Assembly (NCBI GenBank): GCA_025769875.1
Contig: JAGFNK010001046.1
Span: forward strand, 1-15,759
Reading direction: 5' to 3'
Source of the DNA: Russula earlei
Lineage: Eukaryota; Basidiomycota; Agaricomycetes; Russulales; Russulaceae
DNA: 15,759 bases
Part shown: positions 1-8,586 of the stretch, piece after piece
How positions within the stretch are numbered: the stretch's first letter is position 1
Layout: every line of letters begins with the position of its first letter
Translations under genes and position numbers: made by a program
Notes under the pieces: model-generated
Seen by the model: only the letters and a program-made list of their open reading frames with translations
What the model was told of the DNA's origin: nothing
The model's database searches: none

Positions 1-751
1 AATTGGGTGCGAGGGTAACGTGTGGTGGCTCGGCAGCGTGCGTGCAAACTTGGAGGGAGCAAGTCTTTGGCCGTCACTCCTGGATGTGGTTTCGTGAGTT
101 TTCCCACTCTTCGCTTTACACGTGTTGTCCATCATAATTTCATTGGGACCACTTATGATATGGGGCGAGACGCGATACCGGCGCTTTAATGCGGATGGGG
201 TTGTGGTTGCCTCGGAAGCAGTGGCCGCCGGCGTTGGGTAATATGGGAGATGACACCTGGTTTGGGTGGCCAAATGGTCATATACTCAAGGGAGACACCA
301 CGTCCTAGGTTTCAGGCTGTATTGGCGTTGTATCTGCAGTATCACTCACGTCCTGCCGTTCGATAAAAGGTATCATGATATAGGGCACTGTATGACACCA
401 GTTCTCTCCACAACGCCAGCAAAGAGGCGCGCTTACCGGCAAACTGGACTGGCCACGGTTTCGAGATCGCGTCGCACTGAGCCTGCCAAACGACAACTCG
501 CGCTCCATATCCGAAGGCCAAACAATATAGGGCTGCACTGGCACGTTTACTTTTGCATGATGACAAACAGGTTTGCCCCTCTTTTCGGTTGCCACTCGAC
601 CTTGATGATTCATGCGCTCGCTCCTTTCAAGGTTGTGCAAGGTTGGAATGCTGATGCATCAATGGCATCAACATCAGGTGATCGTGATACGGGGTTGACG
701 GGATGATAGCCCTACCAATCCTGATCAAGGAATCGCGAAAAATGGGAGGGG
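1..751. other. No supported gene
   Basis: Several overlapping short frames exist here on both strands (for example 266-706 plus and 305-640 minus), but none shows a domain, a repeated motif, convincing introns or a composition that favours one strand. I also see no repeat shared with the rest of the window, no tRNA-like cloverleaf and no LTR terminus. It could be intergenic host DNA or an old degraded element. Confidence 0.5.
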
Positions 752-1255
752 GTGGGGGCTGGCTACAGTATAAAGTCAACGCCTGCGTTTACGATTACCC
801 CCAGCTGCGCTCCCATTCATTCCATACTAGCCGGTGCTGGAATCGTTCCATCGTTTGCTCTTCCATCAGGGTACGCATATTTCTTCAGGTTCTCTCCTCC
901 CCCTCCGAAGTCAGCTTTACCTTGCAGAGATGCACCAAATCCAATCCTGGCTTCAGGGGAGACGGTGCCGAGGGAGGGAACAATCAATGCGAACATTCTC
1001 TCGAAACGGGCATCGGGACAAGGTCCATATTATAAAAGTGGTGAGGAACAGCAGCCACTCTTTTGTTCAAACGATCTGAACGTTTCAATCGAAGATCTGA
1101 CGAGTACAGATTGGCGGAAAGAACTAAACGATTATAAGAAGGGGCGACCGGAAGAGTTTGACAAAATATATTCGAACGAGAAGGGTACGAATAATGACCC
1201 TGCGATGCCTCGCAAGAAAGAGGGAAAGCCGTCGGGTAAGACGACGAAGAGTTAG
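752..1255 (+). CDS. Weak hypothetical frame, possible 3' exon
   Basis: An open frame of 167 codons ends at a TAG. I do not recognise the product. The first half is Pro/Ala/Ser-rich and unremarkable. The second half (about residues 105-167) is hydrophilic, rich in Lys, Glu and Asp, ending in a basic tail (MPRKKEGKPSGK), and reads more like real protein. A TATAAA-like string at about 770 and TATAAAAG at about 1030 sit inside the frame, so the true start could be further in, or this may be the last exon of a gene entering from the left. A second frame, about 1158-1382, overlaps the end and is an alternative. No signal peptide or membrane segment is visible. This is the only place in the window where a non-transposon gene is plausible. 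Confidence 0.22.
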   Translation: MGAGYSIKSTPAFTITPSCAPIHSILAGAGIVPSFALPSGYAYFFRFSPPPPKSALPCRDAPNPILASGETVPREGTINANILSKRASGQGPYYKSGEEQQPLFCSNDLNVSIEDLTSTDWRKELNDYKKGRPEEFDKIYSNEKGTNNDPAMPRKKEGKPSGKTTKS

Positions 1256-1400
1256 ACTCATGGAGTGTTTGATGGCAGAGGTAACTGGCAGTCAGGCAGT
1301 TATGAGAAGAATAGAATTGATTGTTGTTGAACCGGAGCCTGAATGGATCAAAGAAGGTGAAGACCTTCATACAAGGTTCTAGATCCACTCATAGATATTA

Positions 1401-1493
1401 TGTGGTAGATAGAACTTTAGTATATATGCATATGGGACTAGGGTTACGCATACTATGCTATCTATCACAAGATGCAGCCTTATGCTGCATCTA
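1401..1493. repeat. Two adjacent foldbacks in the copia LTR
   Basis: TGTGGTAGATAG at 1401-1412 pairs with CTATCTATCACA at 1459-1470 (11 of 12 positions), with an inner TAGTAT/ATACTA pair. Directly after it, AGATGCAGC (1471-1479) and GCTGCATCT (1485-1493) form a perfect 9-bp stem with a 5-nt loop. They may act in LTR RNA structure or be the remnant of a small foldback element. No target duplication flanks the first foldback. Confidence 0.6.
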
Positions 1494-1586
1494 GAACATT
1501 CCACATCATGTGTCACTGAGTGTGCGATATAGTGGACACCTGTAGTCACCTCTTTTGGACTTAGGAACAGCCCTGGGTCATAGAGG

Positions 1587-1594
1587 TATAAATA
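1587..1594 (+). promoter_or_regulatory. TATA box of the copia LTR
   Basis: TATAAATA lies about 120 bp before the LTR 3' end, a normal place for the U3 promoter of a short copia LTR. Transcription would start near 1617-1625. Confidence 0.55.
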
Positions 1595-1708
1595 CCATAC
1601 ATGTAGACAAGTATACACATCGCTCTACACCCCAATATCACTTGAGCATTAGCACAACCTCTAAGGTGGGTTGCTTGGCCTGTTAGCTGTGCTTTATGCT
1701 GCACAACA

Positions 1709-1720
1709 GGTTATGGGCCC
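1709..1720 (+). other. Copia primer-binding site (half tRNA-iMet)
   Basis: GGTTATGGGCCC follows the LTR end directly. From established knowledge, Drosophila copia and related Ty1/copia elements prime reverse transcription with an initiator-Met tRNA fragment cut in the anticodon loop, and their binding site reads GGTTATGGGCCCAG. The match here is 12 nt, after which the sequence departs. It fixes both the strand and the superfamily of the element. Confidence 0.85.
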
Positions 1721-3207
1721 TGCAAGCCATGCGCCTTCATTGGCTGCAATGATGGCAAAGCATCCCTGTAACTTGCATGCTGCAGCAAGCTAGTCTACCC
1801 TCTAGGGAGACTATATTAGCCTGTTTGAATACAATACTCTTGCTGACGACCTCTAAGCCCCCTTCTAACAGCTATTATGTTGTCTTCTCAACCATCTGCC
1901 CCTGTTGTCCCCATCCTTGATGGTGCAAACTATGCTATCTGGTCAAAGGCTATTTGAATCTACCTCATGTCCATTGGACTGTGGGGTTATTGCAATGGTA
2001 CTTTTGATGTGCCAATCATCCCTCTCCTTCCCCAGGTGCCTCTTCCCAAAGAGATTGCTGCCCAGGCTGTCACTCAGGCAGCTCTGAAAGAATGGAACAA
2101 AGGGAATGATATGGCAGTTGGTCATATGGTCCTTAGATCTAGCATTGTGATCCAGCAGGATCTCACAACCCTGGTTAATGCTGAGACAATCTGGAATCAT
2201 CTTGAAACCCTTTATGGCACAGCGATGACCACTAGTATCTATAAGGACTTCAAAGAAGCTATTTCCATTTGCATTACCCGAGCCAGCATCCTGGCCCACA
2301 AATGGATTGGATCCACCCTGTGTTCAAACATCTTACTGCATCCTCCCTTCACATTCCTGACACCATGCAGGCACTCATAATGCTTGCTGCCATTCCCCAG
2401 AAATGGGAAATGCTTGTCCACATTGTTACTCAGAACTTTGAACTAGCTGACTTTAATGCTAAGGATGTGTGAGAGAGGCTATTGTCTCTCAATACCAAAC
2501 CAAGATCAATTGTGGCACAAGCAAAAAGAAGAGCATGCAGAAGCTTTCTGCTGTCAAGTGCAAGCATGGTGACCCTTCCTTCTCCCATCAGCAGCAGGGC
2601 TCTAAGCCCAAGTGTGATGTGTCAAGACATGTACTGCTGATCACTAAGGACTCAGGAGCAGGTGGGCAAGGGTCAGAACAGACAGTATGTGGTGTAAATG
2701 GCATTGAACAGGAGGACGAGCCAAATGACTAGAAGGTACCAGATGGGGACTGGTATGTGTTGCAGGAGGCAGAGGCAAAGGTTGGAGTCCAGTGCAGTGA
2801 AGGGCTTTAGACAAGGCAGTCATTGGAGAGTACCTTGAAGATGAGGGGAGACTTTAGACTGAGCGGTCGCAGGGGAGTACCCAGGAAGATGAGAGTATCA
2901 CAAATGGACAGTCTGATGACTTCCATGCTTCATTGGGGCTTATATACAGTGTACAGGGTCGATTACAAAGAACTGGAACTATTCTAGACCCTTTGGTACC
3001 ATCCAATAGGACTACAGAGGCATAAACTCGCTTGTGTCAAGTTTCAGGCTTACTGAGCGCATTACTGATCATTGTGGAGCAATGACATCATTATGATGTC
3101 ACTGTGGAGTGCTTAGTGAGCCTATGAGGTCACTGTGGAGTCGCTCAGTCAGCCATGATGTCATTGGAGCCTTGATGATGTCAGATGAGTTATGCAACAG
3201 TTTCTAA

Positions 3208-3420
3208 GGCCCCATTTACCAACCAAGAATTCTTGAATCTTGAACTTGAACTCGGATTTCGGTATTTTCTGGGGGTGACAGGAGTCACAGGCGTGATGAA
3301 CGATAACTTGATTAACTAATACGAGTTTCTTTAATTATAATTTCTTTAATTATAATCATGAGCTCTTTCCCACCAGATTTGCAAATTTGCTTGTTGTAAT
3401 TGCATACTTCGCGTGTGTGA
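3208..3420 (+). repeat. Left terminal inverted repeat of Harbinger
   Basis: About 213 bp, nearly identical to the reverse complement of 6389-6601, with only scattered substitutions. It contains a 15-bp unit TTTCTTTAATTATAA in two direct copies (about 3328-3357) and, near the tip, AAGAATTCTTGAATCTTG, a self-similar stretch that could be a transposase binding site. The end is set where the two arms stop matching after GCGTGTGTG. Confidence 0.9.
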
Positions 3421-3595
3421 AGTTAGATGTCCGCATACTTCGGAGTTGACTAGGCAGTTGGTACTTGGCCTTGTTTCGGGACTTTCCCTCCATTGTCTTT
3501 TTCCATGTATGCGTGGCATGCATGTTTTCTCTCTGCCTTCTTTTTTTAATCCCCTCCTCCCTCCATACCTCCTTTGTTCAGTACCCCCATCATAG

Positions 3596-4763
3596 ATGCA
3601 GACCCACTCAGCCTCTGATTCTTCTGTGGGAGAAAGTCAAGCAGATGGTAACGCCACATGGACAACTAAGGATGAAGCAGCCTTTTTAGATTTTCTTTTG
3701 GAGCATAGGGACGAAATGACCTCCAACTCTATGTTCAAGGACCACATCTTCAACGACTGCAGCCTCTCAGATCAACCCCCTTCGTGAGAAGGGTGGCATC
3801 AAGACTGGGAGCACATGCAAAACAAAATGGAACAGGGTGCTGTATCGTCCACTTCATCCCTTCCGTCAACGCTGATGACGTCCAACAGTTGAAGACTGAA
3901 TACAGTATCATCTCCTTCCTCAAGCTACAGTCTGGGTTTCCCTGGGATGATGAGAAAGGAGTGGATGTAGGGTTAGAAATGGAGGGGCAGTGGGCCAATT
4001 TAGTCAAGGTGTGTGTATAACTCCTGCTTCTTTAACAATGTCTGACCTTAGCAGAAAAAACCAAGTGCCAAGAAGTACCGCAACAAGGGCTGGTCACATT
4101 GCGAGGCTATGGAGTCTCTCGTTGGATTGAAATCCAAAGGCAAAAGTGCCTATCGGGGTACACAGAAAACACTTCGTGCAGATTCAGATCCTCCATCCCA
4201 GTCAACTTCTCGTCTGTCCCCCAACTCATTCGGATCTCAATTTGATGGTGGTGCGTTTCTCATCAACTTCACTATCAAATGCCTCTCCTCTCACCCTGCT
4301 TCTCAGTTCGGAAGCATAGATCCGATCACGTCTCCGTAAGTGAAACGTCAAGCAAAAGACAAAGGACCGAACACTGCGGCATCCGCTGTCGTTGGTATGT
4401 CAGTGGTCATGAACAGGGTCATTGAGTCCTTTGACTCGACTGTGCAAGCTCTCAACGAGCCAGCCCGAGCCCGCCCTTGAAGCTGCACCCTCACTTGATG
4501 AACAACTTGGAATGCGTCTATGGGTGCTGTTGTACCTGTGCTTATGACGGTTCCTGAGCATGCACATCGGTCGCTGGCAGTCAAAACCCTTGCCACTGAT
4601 ATCAAGGATGGTCACTGGCTGCCAATGGGCCACATTGTCCCAGCACTCAGCCTCCTCTCCTAATGGCAATATTGCAGATGTTGATAGTTACCTCACACTT
4701 GGATTAGATAAGGATCCAGAATTGCATGATCTTGCTGCAGTCAATACATATGTAATATGTTAG
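3596..4763 (+). pseudogene. Harbinger Myb/SANT-like DNA-binding protein, broken
   Basis: Second protein of PIF/Harbinger elements; known homologues bind transposon ends and help the transposase reach the nucleus. The ATG at 3596 opens a Ser-rich leader, then a Myb/SANT-like domain begins (TWTTKDEAAFLDFLLEHRDE, about residues 21-40) and continues through KGGIKTGSTCKTKWNR, SGFPWDDEKG and KKYRNKGW. Three introns with GT...AG ends restore the frame: 3837-3888, 4009-4054 and 4251-4306 (52, 46 and 56 bp); the first two have CTGAT/CTGAC branch-like motifs. Between exons, single-base shifts near 3757, 4368, 4476, 4510 and 4656 break the frame. The C-terminal part is helical (MNRVIESFDSTVQALNEP) and ends VNTYVIC at a TAG. 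The gene lies about 190 bp upstream of the transposase on the same strand. Confidence 0.85.
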
Positions 4764-4956
4764 CACAAACCAAATTGTAATTGTAATTTCAAATGTCATG
4801 TTGTCATGTGTTATGTGTATGTAAAATAATTTGTCATTGATGGTATCATGCGGTCACAGGGTGGACTGAGTCCTGTCTATGCTGACTCAGTCTGCTTGGC
4901 GGCAAAGAAAAACTTTCAAAGCTGTTGCGTTGTCCATCCCATCATTCCCCCCCCCA

Positions 4957-6266
4957 ATGCCCAATCAACGACTGGTAAAGAAGCGACGCCAACGACTTGT
5001 GGTCCTCTTGCATATGTCGACTCTTGTCTTGCTTTGCTGTGAAGCATATATACAACTCCTCCAAGCCATCTGTCCTCGTCGTATTCCATATCACACATCA
5101 GCATTAACTGGGGCTGCGTGGGTTCATGAACTACTCACTGGCCATCCAGAGCTGCATTCGGAGCGAGCTTGGAGTACATAAACATGTCTTTGACACCCTC
5201 CGGCGGACCATTCGAAACCTTGGTGTTGCCTCATCATGACATGTCCTAATTGAAGAACAAATCGCCATCTTCCTCTATACTGCTGTTACAGGGCTGTCAT
5301 CAACTCATGTCGGAGAGTGTTTCCAGCGGTCACCCCACACCATTTCAAAGTACGTATCACTTGGGTTTCTTCACACTTGTTCTGACAGGCAGTTAGGTAT
5401 TTTAAAAAATTCTTGGAGTTCTCTCAAGCCCCCCCTTCTATACCACATTTGTGCAGCTCCCTGACTGCCAATTCGCCCCCTCACCCCTTTATCCGAAGTA
5501 ACCCCAAGCTCTATCCATATCTCAAGGATGCCCTAGGTGCTGTCGATGGCACACATATCAAGTGTTCTGCCACTGCTGACGAGCGTGACATGGCAAGGAA
5601 CCGCAAAGGAGTAATCACACAGAACTGCCTTGTGGCATGTTCTTTCGACCTCCGCTTCACCTATCTCCTGACTGGTTGGGAGGGTTCCACTGCTGATGCG
5701 ACACTCTTCCTTGACTGCATGACTTTCTGATTTTTTTATCCCAAGCGGAAAGTATTATCTTGGCGATGGAGGCTTTGCCTCATCAGATGTACTTCTCACC
5801 CCTTATCGAGGCATGCGGTACCATCTCGCCAAATGGGGTCACGCAAACACAAGGTAATGTTTCTCATCTCCTGAGTTTTCTCACTGACATTTGTCCCAGG
5901 CCACGCATGCGTGAGGAGTTGTTCAATCTGCGTCATGCTCAAGCTCGCAATGTCATAGAACGCATCTTTGGAATCCTCAAGCGACGGTTCCAATTACTCG
6001 ATCGTCCCCTTAACTATAACATGTCAATTCAGGCGCGCATCCCAGCTGCACTTGCAGCACTGCACAATTTTATTCGTGAGTATGATCCTAGGGAGATTTC
6101 CGCCTTTGATGATGTGGCTGAGCTCCACATGGGCTCTCAAGATGAGGAGGAGGCTGGTGAACTTGCTGAAGGCCCAGTGACACAGCGTGAGAGGGAGTGA
6201 GCGAATCGCAGGCGAGACAGAATTGCTGGTGACATGTGGGAGCAATATGTGAGAATGAGAATTTGA
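4957..6266 (+). pseudogene. Harbinger DDE transposase (HARBI1-like), broken
   Basis: Cut-and-paste transposase of the DDE_Tnp_4 family. I chose the ATG at 4957 (MPNQRLVKKRRQ) because a basic start followed by PRRIPYHTS suits the family better than the longer frame from 4879. The catalytic residues are visible: first Asp in GAVDGTHI (5545-5547), second Asp in GSTADATLF (5695-5697), and Glu in NVIERIFGILKRRF (5958-5960); YLGDGGF is also typical. A helix-turn-helix-like region (HVGECFQRSPHTISK) precedes the core. Introns at 5350-5396 and 5854-5899 fit the frame. Lesions: a shift near 5150, TGA at 5237, an indel in the C-run 5429-5435 with a compensating shift near 5500, a shift near 5725, and TGA at 6198. 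Family-like sequence (RRRDRIAGDMWEQY) continues past that last stop to the TGA at 6264-6266, so the ancestral end was probably there. Confidence 0.92.
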
Positions 6267-6388
6267 AGGGCGCATGTTGACTAGCATAGAATTTCATGTA
6301 TGTACAAACTATGCCCTCCATATCACCATCTGGCCGACACGATGTAGAAATTTTTTTTTTACAAATCATGTGTTACCTCATGCGAATA

Positions 6389-6601
6389 TGCACACACGTG
6401 AATATGCAATTACAACAAGCGAATTTGCAAATCTGGTGGGAAAGAGCTCATAATTATAATTAAAGAAATTATAATTAAAGAAACTTGTATTAGTTAATCA
6501 AGTTATCGTTCATCACGCCTGTGACTCCTGTCACCCCCGGAAAATACCGAAATCCGAGTTCAAGTTCAAGATTCAAGAATTCTTGGTTGGTAAATGGGGC
6601 C
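6389..6601 (-). repeat. Right terminal inverted repeat of Harbinger
   Basis: Mirror image of 3208-3420, including the doubled TTTCTTTAATTATAA unit (here as its complement). It ends in GGTAAATGGGGCC, followed by the TAA target duplication. Between the transposase stop and this repeat (6267-6388) I see only a T-run at about 6351-6360 and no further gene. Confidence 0.9.
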
Positions 6602-6897
6602 TAAGAGTTTGTGCCGCTGTTTTGGGTTCTTGGTGGCTGGGTGGCCATGTGGCTGCCATGCAATGATTACCCAATTAGGAAATGGGTGCCTGGTCATGTT
6701 ATAGTGCCTTTGCGATAGTGATATCTTGCACCACAGGAGGGGTAGCCCAAGAAACAGAAGGGAGTTGGCAATGCAAAGTGAGAGAGGTCTCTCTTGAGTG
6801 AAATAGGACAATATACAGCCAGGACCTGGCCTTGGTTCATAACATGATGAAGATAAGGATAAGTGCCAGTGCAGTAAGTGTCACCAACTGGGGGTGG

Positions 6898-7368
6898 TGT
6901 TGCTGACAAATCCATTCATGTGCGAGACATGTGCACTGAGTTGAGTGAGAACAGAGTTCTCATGAAGATCGGGGTTCTCAGAGATGCGACTACCCTTGTA
7001 GTCATATTCTGCAGAAGAGGGAAAATGTGAATGAGTCTTCATATTGAGAAGACTTATGAGTGGAAAGAGTTTTCAGATGAAATGCTTGATGTCTTGCAAG
7101 CCTACAAGTCCTGAAGCTAGAACCAGTGATATTTTACAGAAGAACAAGCTTAAGGCTTGTTCTCATCAATTGACAGGTTTATATAGGGAAGGATTACTAT
7201 ATCAAATAGCATCCATGAGGTAGAAATGAGGTGATTGTACTGGAACATGCTGTAAGCAGGTGGTACATGCGAGGCAAAGTGAGTCATGAAATGTATGGGA
7301 AACGTGAGGCACGTCCGGGTAGGCTTGTCTGGTTGCTGGTCCGGTCCAAAGTATTGGATCCTGTGACA
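6898..7368 (-). repeat. LTR of element C (3' LTR), left limit uncertain
   Basis: On the minus strand it begins TGTCACAGGATCC at 7368, directly after a polypurine tract, which marks it as the 3' LTR of a minus-strand element. A TATA box (7178-7185) and hairpin (7142-7162) lie inside. The far end is inferred: CAGCAACA ending at 6898 gives an R-U5 length of about 250 bp, like families A and B. An alternative end at 7090 (GCAAGACA) would leave only about 60 bp. On the minus strand a 50-codon frame starting MKTHSHF at 7042 lies mostly inside; I treat it as chance or an LTR feature. No second copy is in the window. Confidence 0.6.
7142..7185 (-). promoter_or_regulatory. Element C LTR promoter: TATA box and start-site hairpin
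   Basis: On the minus strand, TATATAAA (7185-7178) is followed by a perfect 8-bp stem, GAACAAGC, loop CTTAA, GCTTGTTC (7162-7142). The 3' arm begins 36 bp after the first T of the TATA box, where transcription would be expected to start. Families A and B have the same arrangement with a different stem sequence. Confidence 0.6.
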
Positions 7369-7380
7369 TTACCCCCTTGT
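7369..7380 (-). other. Polypurine tract of element C
   Basis: On the minus strand ACAAGGGGGTAA directly precedes the LTR start TGTCACAGG. Such a G-rich purine run next to an LTR is the plus-strand primer site in LTR retrotransposons. It begins only 6 nt after the stop codon of the gag-like gene, which leaves no room for pol. Confidence 0.75.
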
Positions 7381-8426
7381 TAATGTCTAAAAGGTGTAGG
7401 GAATAATGGTAGAGTGGCAGCAATGTGTGTGGAAATGTAGTTGGTTGTGAGGAACTCAACACATCTTGTTGGTTTTGCACCATCAATGTGGTGTCCTGCA
7501 ATGGTCAGCCATGTGTCCATGATGGTTGCAGAGAATGCAGATGGCCGTCTTAGGACATTTGAAGGTGTTGTGTCCTCTGTTGTGACACCAGGTGCATTTG
7601 TCAGAGACTTGGGGAGTGAACTGATACCAAGGATCCATGATAGCTTCCTTGGTGTCCTTATGCTCTTGATCGGTAAGGCAGGGCATTGATTGGAAAAGGA
7701 TTCTTGGTTCGAGCCTTGCCTTGGCATTCGCTCTGGCCAACTTAACCTCTGAATCTCTGATCTCCCAAGCCATATGGTGGTATCACTCTCTAGCAGTGAC
7801 AAGGTGATTTGCCATTTGTTGTGTTTTTCTGATGGTGAATCTATAGCAACACACTTTGTGTCATGAACCATTCCCCGGAGAGGGCCCTTGAAGGACCCTT
7901 CCTTATAGGAGGAAACCCAGCCTCTATGGTGTCACCCTGTTCACACAAGCAAAAGGGGTGAGTAGAGGTGTCCACAATATCGTGCGCGCATTGTTGCGCG
8001 AGCGATTCTCGGCACAATCGACATACAGCAAGCCCCACTTAAAGGCAACCCTTTTAGCAACAAAAGACAGTATTAGGGCCTTCCTAAGGACCCTTTGGAA
8101 CGACCCTAGGAACTCTACAATAGGCACTAACCTAGTGTCAAAGGCCCTACAACGCGTTATTAGACCAACTCTAATAACTATAGAACGAACTATAAGGCAA
8201 CACTAAGGACCTTAATAGAAGTATTAGGGTCGACTCTAAGGACCCTAATAGAACTATATAAGGGCCTTATAAGATAACACTATTCCCTAATCAAACTACA
8301 AGTCCTCAGATGACCGGCCCTAAACTAACTAACAGGAAATGAATCAGGTGCTTGCACGTGCACTAAAGCAGTGAACACATGGACAATGGAAGCTCTTACT
8401 CAGCAAGAGAAGCTTCTTACTCAGCA

Positions 8427-8460
8427 GCTTACTGAGCATGACTGAGCATGCTCAGTAAGC
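8427..8460. repeat. 13-bp palindrome in LTR-B U3, copy 1
   Basis: GCTTACTGAGCAT (8427-8439) and ATGCTCAGTAAGC (8448-8460) are exact reverse complements around an 8-nt centre containing ACTGAGC. It lies about 85 bp upstream of the TATA box. The same palindrome is intact in copy 2 at 14122-14155. Neighbouring CTTACTCAGCA repeats share the TGACTCA-like core of fungal bZIP (AP-1/Gcn4-type) sites, which suggests an enhancer. Confidence 0.7.
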
Positions 8461-8542
8461 GTCCTCCGACTTCTTACTCATCACTCTATTGTGCTTGATA
8501 ACAAGGTTATGACTTGTTCCCTATTTAGCAGTTCTCTTGTGG

Positions 8543-8586
8543 TATATAAGTGCTCAATAAAGTAGCGGACAGTCCTCAGACTGTCC
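8543..8586 (+). promoter_or_regulatory. LTR-B promoter: TATA box and start-site hairpin, copy 1
   Basis: TATATAAG (8543-8550) is followed by GGACAGTC (8567-8574), loop CTCA, and GACTGTCC (8579-8586), a perfect 8-bp stem. The 3' arm begins 36 bp after the first T of the TATA box, close to the expected transcription start. It is identical in copy 2 (14237-14280). Confidence 0.7.

Larger units (their letters stand above)
1325..1708 (+). repeat. Copia-type LTR (5' LTR), left end uncertain
   Basis: The right end is firm: the sequence ends in CAACA and is followed with no gap by a primer-binding site for a half initiator tRNA, the classic Ty1/copia arrangement. The left end is inferred from TGTTG at 1325, which would give matching TGTTG...CAACA termini. 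TGTTG also occurs at 1322, and TGTGG at 1401 is an alternative start. A TATA box lies at 1587. No second copy of this LTR is in the window, so neither the left boundary nor the target duplication can be confirmed. It is the promoter and 5' end of the copia element whose gag follows. Confidence 0.6.
3208..6601 (+). mobile_element. PIF/Harbinger DNA transposon, 3394 bp
   Basis: The element is bounded by long terminal inverted repeats beginning GGCCCCATTTACCAACC and by TAA target duplications at 3205-3207 and 6602-6604. A 3-bp TWA-type target site is the hallmark of PIF/Harbinger. It carries the usual two genes in the same direction, a Myb/SANT-like DNA-binding protein and a DDE transposase. Both genes have several frameshifts and stops, so this copy cannot move itself, although its ends look well preserved and might still respond to a transposase made elsewhere. 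The same LTR without the insertion, at 9873-9875, shows the unoccupied site. Confidence 0.95.
2620..6844 (-). mobile_element. Solo LTR, family A, reverse orientation, split by Harbinger
   Basis: Reading on the minus strand, the LTR starts TGTTATGAACC at 6844 and ends TCTTGACA at 2620. It is flanked by the 5-bp target duplication TGATG at 2615-2619 and 6845-6849. No internal retroelement sequence is attached, so it is a solo LTR left by LTR-LTR recombination. Without the Harbinger insertion (3208-6601 plus one TAA) it is 828 bp, matching the copy at 9633-10461 (829 bp) along its whole length. The minus-strand TATA box, the start-site motif and the U3 repeats (about 3066-3170) are all recognisable. 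It interrupts the copia gag. Confidence 0.9.
1877..6897 (+). pseudogene. gag: Ty1/copia gag (UBN2/DUF4219-type), decayed and split
   Basis: Structural protein of a copia retrotransposon. From the ATG at 1877 the frame opens with an LDGANYAIW motif (residues 14-22), the typical N-terminal signature of UBN2-type gag. It then meets an in-frame TGA at 1955-1957 and continues through helix-rich sequence (ETIWNHLETLYG, then HPVFKHLT and TMQALIMLAAIPQKWE). Frameshifts lie near 2265-2285 and 2465-2470. At 2619 the frame is cut by a reverse solo LTR. Removing that LTR and one TGATG copy rejoins it in frame at 6850, in a stretch where Cys codons stand where a basic, Arg-rich gag tail would be expected. 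Homology is lost near 6897, where element C begins. Copia protease, integrase and RT are not in the window. At 6850-7090 a minus-strand reading is also open, so the exact 3' limit is uncertain. Confidence 0.75.

Noticed and set aside
305..640. 111-codon minus-strand frame near the left edge
   Set aside because: It overlaps a longer plus-strand frame, has no recognisable motif and neither is better supported.
4348..4669. Minus-strand frames of 85-89 codons over the Myb-like gene
   Set aside because: They are antisense shadows; the plus-strand exons, splice sites and family motifs explain the region.
6887..7042. Minus-strand frame MKTHSHFPSSAEYDY... after the element C promoter
   Set aside because: It has good codon composition and an upstream TATA box, but most probably lies within the R-U5 of LTR-C. 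A plus-strand frame (SENRVLMKIGVLRDATT) is open over the same bases, so neither can be supported.
7924..8127. 67-codon minus-strand frame present in both LTR-B copies (also 13618-13821)
   Set aside because: Its conservation follows from the LTRs being copies; there is no start context, domain or selection signal.
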